Assembly (NCBI GenBank): GCA_001766655.1
Contig: MJCC01000005.1
Location: 711,233 to 775,232, forward strand
Source: Phytomonas francai
Taxonomy: Eukaryota > Euglenozoa > Kinetoplastea > Trypanosomatida > Trypanosomatidae
DNA: 64,000 bases
Reading direction: 5' to 3'
The position numbers were made by a program, and so were the translations under genes. Below, one piece after another: positions 57,972 through 64,000 of the stretch (its first letter is position 1; each line of letters begins with the position of its first letter). The notes beneath the pieces are model-generated. The model saw only the letters and a program-made list of their open reading frames with translations, did no database searches and had not been told where the DNA came from.

Positions 57972-59039
57972 TTATGATAACTCGTTTCGTACGGCCTTAG
58001 CATGTGGCTCGCCATCCTCTAATTTATGAACCCCTTCCCGCTTCTGTGCCCACAGGAATTGTTCTTTGAACGCTTCTTTGCGCCGAACCTCGTGTGCAGC
58101 CATAGCTGTTTTCATTTCGTCCAAAATACATGGCACCAGTCGGTTTGTTATCTGAATGCATTCAGCGAGAAGCGGCCACGTTACGTCGCACCCTTCATCT
58201 TTCTCTAAGGCACATACAACACCCTCTGCATTCATCGCTACTACAACTTTACTAGCCGCTGCAGCTTCCTCCTCAAGCGAGGGGTCCACCACAAGCAAGA
58301 GCTCCTCTTCTTTAGACGTTGTGGCCTCTCTTTCCCTGGGATCACTCTTTGCCTCCGTAGGGTCAACACTATCGGCTGCCACACTCCTCACAGCGCGAGA
58401 GTGAAGCTGCACCGTTTCGTCTCCTGTCGTTATGGCGTAGCTGCAGGACACGGGGATATGGTGCAGGGAAAGCGGCACGGGGTCGCGCTCATGTGGAGAA
58501 TGCACGGTTATACTGTCCCCACGAATGGTGATCTCCGGCCGACGGAAGTGCTGTAATGCCGTGATCGCACTCCACTCGGCCACATCAAGCGTGTTGCCGT
58601 CGTCATTCACGATAAGGATATCCACAGACAAGCTCCACACCCGCCGACCAGGCAGGACACATAGGCCTTCGGGGTCCAGAACACTGTCCTTAAAGAGGCG
58701 TTCTAAAAACCGGCTAATTTTCTTGTTCTCCTTTGCCTTTTCAAGACTATCACGCTCATGGATGAGCTGGCGCAGGTGAAATTCCAAAAACCCGTGCTTT
58801 GGCCTAAAAGGTGACGGCTCCACCAGGTCACACGTGACTGTAGCTGTCGCGGTAGTATCGCCGCACCGCACTAGAGATACGTCACGTGTGAGAAAGGGAA
58901 ACTCAATGGTCAGAGGTCGAAGCTGGTTCGCTTCACGTTGATCATGCCTTATACCCATTCGCCATGCCTCTCTCGAAAACTGCGCGTTACATCGAAGCAA
59001 CGTCTCAGCGGGAAGAGGCAACGCTGGTCTATAGAACAT
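57972..59039 (-). CDS. RRP45: exosome subunit RRP45 (RNase PH-like)
   Basis: A 355-residue RNase PH-fold protein. The family opening is visible: GIRHDQREANQLRPLTIEF, LVRCGDTTATATVTCDLVEP, then RFLERLFKDSVLDPEGLCVL and the core strand VWSLSVDILIVNDDGNTLDV followed by AEWSAITALQHFRRPEI. This set matches RRP45/EXOSC9 of the nuclear and cytoplasmic exosome ring; RRP42 is a less likely alternative. The C-terminus (about 225-355) is an acidic and helical extension. The ATG at 59039 (MFYRPALPLP) lies 24 bases after a good splice acceptor. Confidence 0.85.
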   Translation of the reverse strand: MFYRPALPLPAETLLRCNAQFSREAWRMGIRHDQREANQLRPLTIEFPFLTRDVSLVRCGDTTATATVTCDLVEPSPFRPKHGFLEFHLRQLIHERDSLEKAKENKKISRFLERLFKDSVLDPEGLCVLPGRRVWSLSVDILIVNDDGNTLDVAEWSAITALQHFRRPEITIRGDSITVHSPHERDPVPLSLHHIPVSCSYAITTGDETVQLHSRAVRSVAADSVDPTEAKSDPREREATTSKEEELLLVVDPSLEEEAAAASKVVVAMNAEGVVCALEKDEGCDVTWPLLAECIQITNRLVPCILDEMKTAMAAHEVRRKEAFKEQFLWAQKREGVHKLEDGEPHAKAVRNELS

Positions 59040-59354
59040 ATTTAGTTCTACGGAAAATAGAGCCTGTAGATAAGTGAAGTAAGATTGAAGCGTGCCTGTG
59101 TGCACACATAAAAGGATAATAAAATGTGGAATATATACCCTACCCTAAACTGTGTGCCACTCTCCTATTTGTCCTTATTCAAAAGCATATAAATAGTGGT
59201 TAAATATTTCAATAAATCATTCATGAGATTTGGGTTCTTTTTGCACAGACTAACGCATGTATTGTTACTATTATTATTATTTCTATTGCGTTTAGGGCAT
59301 GCGAACGAACGGTTGTGCAACCGCACTATTTAATCAGCAAAACACAAGTATCAA
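59040..59354. other. intergenic spacer
   Basis: RRP45 leader with its acceptor (59064-59065) and AT-rich sequence; no gene. Confidence 0.5.
59064..59065 (-). promoter_or_regulatory. probable spliced-leader acceptor for RRP45
   Basis: Minus strand reads CTTACTTCACTTATCTACAG, 24 bases before the ATG at 59039. Confidence 0.75.
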
Positions 59355-60389
59355 TTAATCGTTGTCCTCCTCGTAGATGTGAACTGGAAAATCTGCGTCT
59401 TCCTCACCTGTTAGCTCGTAACGCAACATATCGGTGGAAAGGTGCCTGAATGGCCTCTTTTCCAAGGTAATGTTGCCACCCGTGATGCTCCCTGAGGACG
59501 CATTGTGGGTTATTTCATTTTCTGTGACCACGTCGTCGCCTTCAAAAATGACACCAGCAGCAGCTGACTGAGACATCTCTTTTTCTTCACGCAAGGCGTC
59601 CTCACTGCGAATGCGTATGTCGCGCTCCGAGTCGTACACGGATAAATTGGGTTTGCACAACGATTGTAGGGTTTTAGACTCCCACTCATCGCTCACTTTC
59701 TCTACCTCTGCGGAAGTAGATACTTCGTGCGAGGAGCTACCGGAAACAGGATTATATGCACGCCAATCAGACATTTTAGATGTAGAATCGGAGCCTTTTG
59801 CCAGAGGTGATGAGTTGCTTGAGTGATGACTGAAGAGTGGTAGAATACCATCGCCCAATGCTGTTCCGTCCGAACCTAGAAGCTTCATGGAGTTATGGGT
59901 CTTCTCTTCGATACGTCTCAGACGAGACGCATGGGCCATCTCCTCCTGTCTCCGCCGTCTTTTCAAGTTTCCCTCAGCTATCCGATTCAGGGTGCTTCTT
60001 TGTGAGAGGTGTTGCTCCATCAACGTCCGCATAGCCAGTCGCACATCGGCTTCTGTCAACTGAGTCTCTTCATCCTCGTGCGGAACCGCTCCTACAAGGG
60101 AAGGCAAACGATCAACGGGTGATGAGTGATTTTCTGCTCTTGTTTTTTTTGGTGCCTTCTTTTTCTTGATATTAGATCTTCGAAAAAGCTTCTGCGCTGC
60201 GGACACATCCATATTGTCATTATTCTCCGAATCCTGAGGCATCGACAAAGGAGTCAATTCGGTTTTGGAATGACGAGAAATGGCATAGCTGCATAATGTA
60301 GAAGAAGTTTTCCAGCGTGAATATTTAAAGATAGCAGTGAACGGAAGCCGCTGATTTCGCCAGAGTGGGCAGCGCACAATAGACAACAT
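59355..60389 (-). CDS. charged, mostly disordered protein of unknown function
   Basis: A 344-residue protein without a recognised domain. From Met50 it has a basic cluster (LFRRSNIKKKKAPKKTR), an acidic helix with VRLAMRTLMEQHLSQRSTL, then EGNLKRRRRQEEMAHASRLR, Ser-rich linkers, and an acidic end (EDADFPVHIYEEDND). The composition suggests a nuclear protein. The ATG at 60389 adds MLSIVRCPLWRNQRLPF and about 30 more residues that could be a mitochondrial presequence or untranslated leader; CTTCTTCTACATTATGCAG on the minus strand could be an acceptor serving the later Met at 60242. The start is therefore uncertain. Confidence 0.65.
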   Translation of the reverse strand: MLSIVRCPLWRNQRLPFTAIFKYSRWKTSSTLCSYAISRHSKTELTPLSMPQDSENNDNMDVSAAQKLFRRSNIKKKKAPKKTRAENHSSPVDRLPSLVGAVPHEDEETQLTEADVRLAMRTLMEQHLSQRSTLNRIAEGNLKRRRRQEEMAHASRLRRIEEKTHNSMKLLGSDGTALGDGILPLFSHHSSNSSPLAKGSDSTSKMSDWRAYNPVSGSSSHEVSTSAEVEKVSDEWESKTLQSLCKPNLSVYDSERDIRIRSEDALREEKEMSQSAAAGVIFEGDDVVTENEITHNASSGSITGGNITLEKRPFRHLSTDMLRYELTGEEDADFPVHIYEEDND

Positions 60390-60599
60390 GAACTATATCT
60401 ATAAATGTAACTTGAGTAGTCTTAGAATAGTCTACAAGTGTGAATAATTAAGTTACTGAGGCACTGTAGTAAAAGCGGAGGTCTCATTTGTAACGTTCTC
60501 TTATCCTGCATAAACATATTCACAATCAAAATGACTCTGAAAAAGGAGTCACCACTTTTGAGCTATATATCCTTTCCCTTTCACCCTTCTTCTGTTTTC

Positions 60600-61831
60600 C
60601 TGTGGTGATAGCCAAAATATTTTATTTTAGCACTTTGTGTCTGAAACACACACATGCAAATGTGGATGCTTCGGTTTCACAGATGCCGGTTGGTTATCGT
60701 ATAATGCCTGTTTCTACTCTCTGCGATGGAAAGCAGGTCTGGAGCAATTGTTTTGCAAGAATTATTACCCAGACACCAGGTTTCAGGTAGGTTCCTGAAA
60801 ATGCAAAGTTGAACGCTCCCTTGCGTGCGAGGGGGAACTATGGTGTTCCAGGTTCTAGGGCTTGTGACTTATTTATAGTAGGCTGTTCGAACATTAGAGC
60901 AGCATGCTACAGTCAGTTTGTACCGAATTTCAGGAACAATATGGTGGTAGTGATGGCAAGGGTTTGTTATGTGGTACCGTCAATCTTAATTCCCCTCACA
61001 CATTCTTCTTCTAGGAACTCAAACAAAGTTTTGGAAAAGTTGTGTCTTGCTCACCTGAATAAACCGTTTGCTCTATTACGGTGCTAAGGCTTTATACTTC
61101 AGGCTGAGAAGGACCCAAGAAATTAAAAATTCTTTCATACGCATATTAAGCTGAGGATGATGGTTATAGAACCCGAGCCATGGATAAAGATGTGACCAGG
61201 CGGCCTGAACGGATGAACATGCCGAAGGTATTAACTGGAATGGGCTGATACCGTGAATACTGTTTTGTCACTTTCTGCATGTAAGAAAGCTCCTTACCTA
61301 CAGAGTTAAAGCAAAAAAAAAATCATTCTACACGCGCGGGAATGTGCAGTTGTATCCAGATCCTATTCTTCGAGCACCTCAATGGAAGTCGGCTAGGCTT
61401 ACCCGTGCAAAAGGATCGTAGTCAAAAAAACTTATAGAGGAAGGATCACAACTGCTGAGTGAAAGGGATGTCCCCTTGAGAGCTTTATGTGGAAGTCTTC
61501 CATGTTTTCTGGCGCATCTGCGGTAAAAACATCAAATAACTTAGATTTTGTGCTATGCATATTTTGTTGATCAGACAATCCTGCTTCCTCGCACAGAGTG
61601 GTTTGGGAAAGTTTCCGACCCCTGGATGAAACATGCTTGATTTTCTTTAACCTGCGCAGTGTGCCCCCTCTCTGGAGAGAAAATCTCTGCTAAAACCTTC
61701 TTTGACAAGTGCGTTTGCGTGTCACAGCATTCTGCTGATGTAGATGAATATATTTCCCTTACATTTACTCTTATTAAAAAGAAAATGATAAATAATATGT
61801 TTGATCTCGTAAACAGCATGTTAGCCTGCAT
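60600..61831 (-). pseudogene. possible decayed protein gene
   Basis: Several short minus-strand frames in different phases follow one another and read more like protein than the flanking spacer. They are 61571-61831 (with EIFSPERGHTAQVKENQACF), 61432-61560 (ATG start MHSTKSKLFDVFTADAPE), 61164-61321 (with QKVTKQYSRYQPIPVNTF), and in-frame pieces with scattered stops near 60.6-61.1 kb. Frameshifts and stops would break it. No family is recognised, and chance is not excluded. Confidence 0.3.
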
Positions 61832-62530
61832 ATACCGATCTACTAAAAATTCTACCCAATGTATCTGCGTTGTGTTACAGTATTATTCGCCAAGGTCTCA
61901 TAAACTGGTGATGTGGATGGGATCTTCCCTGGAAACATATACACAAGAGGAATGATGGAACAAAAACAAAAGGACCTGTCACCTCGTCACAAGAGTGGGA
62001 GATTTATTTTTTACATAAATAGGGAGAAAATTGTTTCAACTCGTTCCAAGTTTATCGCCATCCTTCACTTCTTCATAATTATATCGAAAAAAAAAAAGCA
62101 AAACGCTATACTTCGATCACCTGGCATGCATATTTTTGCACAAGTTCCGAATATAAGTTAATAACACTTCATGAAGTGATAAAAAAAACTAAGGCAACTC
62201 TCAAATCACCGAAAGGCCATAAAAAATATACAACCATAAACAAAACACTATGCATACTATCTATTTAGCAACCCCTAAAAAATAATATTTATTTATAAAT
62301 CTATGACCAATAAAACAGACGTATATACAAATATATATGATTCTAAAAATATATACATAATTGGGAAATAAGGTACTCGAAATTGGATGCTTTAACCTAT
62401 ACGGATTTCCTCACTCTTACATATTGAGTTTAAATGTAACAGTGCAACTTGGAAACGCACATTCTTTTTACGAGATATGATTTCCACTTTCTCCAGATTG
62501 GGGCCAAAGCAAGTTTTTCTATGCGTAGAC

Positions 62531-62548
62531 ATATATATATATATATAT
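62531..62548. repeat. (TA)n microsatellite
   Basis: Short alternating TA tract inside a very AT-rich spacer. Confidence 0.9.
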
Positions 62549-62942
62549 TATTTTGTGAATTCACAATATCCACTTTTTATTAATTTAAAATCATATGGTT
62601 CTTTTTTTCCCATTTAAACGTTCAAATGTAAGCACAAAATGATAGAAATATCGTGTTGCCAATATATATATTATATTATACTACTTTAATTTATTACTAA
62701 CCATACGCCTCTTTGCATTAAATCCTACTTAGTTTTTGACCAATTAAATCTTTTGGCAATTTTTGGAAGCAACAACGCATACGTAGAAAGGAAGAAGTTA
62801 CGTAGATACTAAAAAGTACGTATAGTTACAACAAAGGAAGGAAATTAGAAATAGTAGCAATAGAAACGAAAGAGGTTTATATAATGTATGCAAAACAGGT
62901 GGAGATTTATTGCGCCTTATCTATTTTACCAACATTTGTTGT

Positions 62943-63908
62943 CTAATCACGTCTACGTGAAACTTTTTTCTGAGCTGGGCCAAGTATTGAACGCGAATTG
63001 ATTGAACGACGTTTTGCCCCATCACGACTGAAGGAAACAGCCAATGCTGTATCAATCACAGAAAGACTATTCTCGTTGAATAACTTACCAGTGGTACTGT
63101 TCTCGAGGGACTTGAAAGAGTTGTCATTTGGTGTCATCAGGGCATTTGCAGCGGTTGAATGTGTTAAATCAAAAAATGCAATAACGTCTTCTTCAGTGTA
63201 GAGATCACGAATTGCAGATAATTCTCGAGGTTTCTGAAACATCGTGGTGGGCTGACCTAATGGCCTGGGTTGTTTGTTGCTCTCTTTTATGGATCCTATG
63301 TTGGTATTCGTCATAGATTCATGCGGGATAGGCAATACGTTCAAATGATGCGGTAACTGGCCAATGGAATCCTTTCCACCACCAGGCTTTGAAAAGGTTA
63401 CCTTTTCAAGACTCCCCAAAACCCTGTTTTGGGGATTTCTGTGCTCCTGTATCGCGCAAGATATGCGCCCGAAAGCTTTACGAGCGTTCCTTGGAGTTTC
63501 AGTAATGTGAGAAGATTCAACAGATCCGTCAAGCGGAAGGGGGCGACTTGGAGTTATCAGATCCTTTTTCACATCATCTAGGCGTCGTGTGTGAAGGGGT
63601 TGCAGTGGGGCTCCCAAACGGCTCTCTAGCAGAGAGGAATAAGGCAGAGAAACGCATGAGGTCGAGCAACTGAGTGTATTAGAATTCGTATTGTTATAGT
63701 AACTTCTGGCTATTGGCAGAATTTTGGGGGTTGTGGTCTCTACGGGCTTGCAAGTGCTGTGGCTTATAAGGCATGGGTATAGCGTACGGAATGGGGTTAC
63801 ACCTTCCTCCTGTGTGACTGAGTTAACAAAACCAGTAAGCTGCTTATCGCGTTCCAATGTACCTCTATTCAGATAGACGGAATGCAACCCACCTGGATGA
63901 CCAGTCAT
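62943..63908 (-). CDS. disordered Ser/Thr/Asn-rich protein of unknown function
   Basis: A 321-residue protein without a recognised domain. It is rich in Ser, Thr, Asn and Pro, with one more ordered island at about 232-260 (AIRDLYTEEDVIAFFDLTH) and a basic C-terminus (GAKRRSINSRSILGPAQKKV, then SRRRD). A Thr-Pro-rich region such as LITPSRPLPLD could be phosphorylated. The ATG at 63908 is the first in the frame. It may be a nuclear or cytoskeletal regulatory protein; there is no basis to decide. Upstream to the window end (63909-64000) I see only leader-type sequence. Confidence 0.7.
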   Translation of the reverse strand: MTGHPGGLHSVYLNRGTLERDKQLTGFVNSVTQEEGVTPFRTLYPCLISHSTCKPVETTTPKILPIARSYYNNTNSNTLSCSTSCVSLPYSSLLESRLGAPLQPLHTRRLDDVKKDLITPSRPLPLDGSVESSHITETPRNARKAFGRISCAIQEHRNPQNRVLGSLEKVTFSKPGGGKDSIGQLPHHLNVLPIPHESMTNTNIGSIKESNKQPRPLGQPTTMFQKPRELSAIRDLYTEEDVIAFFDLTHSTAANALMTPNDNSFKSLENSTTGKLFNENSLSVIDTALAVSFSRDGAKRRSINSRSILGPAQKKVSRRRD

Positions 63909-64000
63909 CTCAGTACGCAGGGTGCACGATTTCTATGCGACTGGAATTGCACTAGAGATTCGGTGCAATTGTTTACCACTACAGATAAAGGCGCCTTTGG

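Larger units (their letters stand above)
60390..62942. other. long intergenic spacer
   Basis: About 2.5 kb without an intact gene. The part at 60.6-61.9 kb is less AT-rich and seems to hold decayed coding sequence (see the pseudogene entry). From about 62.1 kb it is extremely AT-rich, with a TA run at 62531-62548. Confidence 0.5.

Noticed and set aside
60809..61087. 92-codon plus-strand frame
   Set aside because: Begins with TTG, has no family, and the minus strand reads better as a decayed gene.

Overview
The window looks like nuclear DNA of a kinetoplastid, most likely a trypanosomatid. Every convincing gene lies on the minus strand, with no strand switch over 64 kb, as expected of one long polycistronic transcription unit read from high to low coordinates. 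No introns are apparent. Several genes have a polypyrimidine tract and an AG 14-60 bases before the first ATG, as expected for spliced-leader trans-splicing. A kinetoplastid RNA-editing ligase and an ApaH-like phosphatase of the ALPH1 decapping type support the assignment. A secondary-alcohol dehydrogenase recalls the isopropanol dehydrogenase of Phytomonas, but I cannot name the genus.

Layout from low to high coordinates: partial AAA+ ATPase (1-1120); TBC Rab-GAP (1587-3122); SGT1 (3911-4555); ribosomal protein uS17 (4814-5335); four-TM membrane protein (5981-6985); BRX1 (7541-8476); separase (8916-12779); alpha-SNAP (13123-13968); disordered Pro-rich protein (14365-15195); TRM2-type methyltransferase (15462-17246); RNA-editing ligase (17928-19178); LOTUS plus NYN-like mitochondrial protein (19343-20266); M20 amidohydrolase (21623-22855); large PPR protein (23112-26171); Pkr1-like protein (26620-26970); WDR7-like protein (27165-30593); two-CHORD protein (31814-32704); a 3.3-kb anomalous gene desert; secondary-alcohol dehydrogenase (36003-37088); Cys-rich zinc-array protein (37421-40189); RINT1/TIP20-like protein (40454-42238); 103-aa protein (42657-42968); CAF1 deadenylase (43551-44567); beta-propeller-like protein (45139-47193); ALPH1-like phosphatase (48663-51050); CPSF160-like protein (52723-57579); RRP45-like exosome subunit (57972-59039); two disordered proteins (59355-60389, 62943-63908).

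Functional themes recur although transcription units of this kind are not functional operons. Mitochondrial RNA biology: editing ligase, PPR protein, LOTUS/NYN-like protein. mRNA 3'-end processing and decay: CPSF160, CAF1, ALPH1, RRP45. HSP90 co-chaperones: SGT1 and CHORD. V-ATPase assembly or regulation: Pkr1 and WDR7-like, adjacent. Vesicle traffic: TBC, alpha-SNAP, RINT1-like.

The 'undescribed system' candidates I would follow first are the mitochondrial LOTUS/NYN-like protein beside the editing ligase, the zinc-ribbon insertion in the CPSF160-like protein, and the ATGCATG double start on separase. The 32.7-36.0 kb segment and 60.6-61.9 kb seem to hold decayed or unreliable sequence. Base composition swings strongly from gene to gene, and the assembly contains an N gap and long homopolymers. 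Start codons were chosen as the first in-frame ATG that fits the family and any splice acceptor; longer open frames that begin with TTG or GTG were trimmed.
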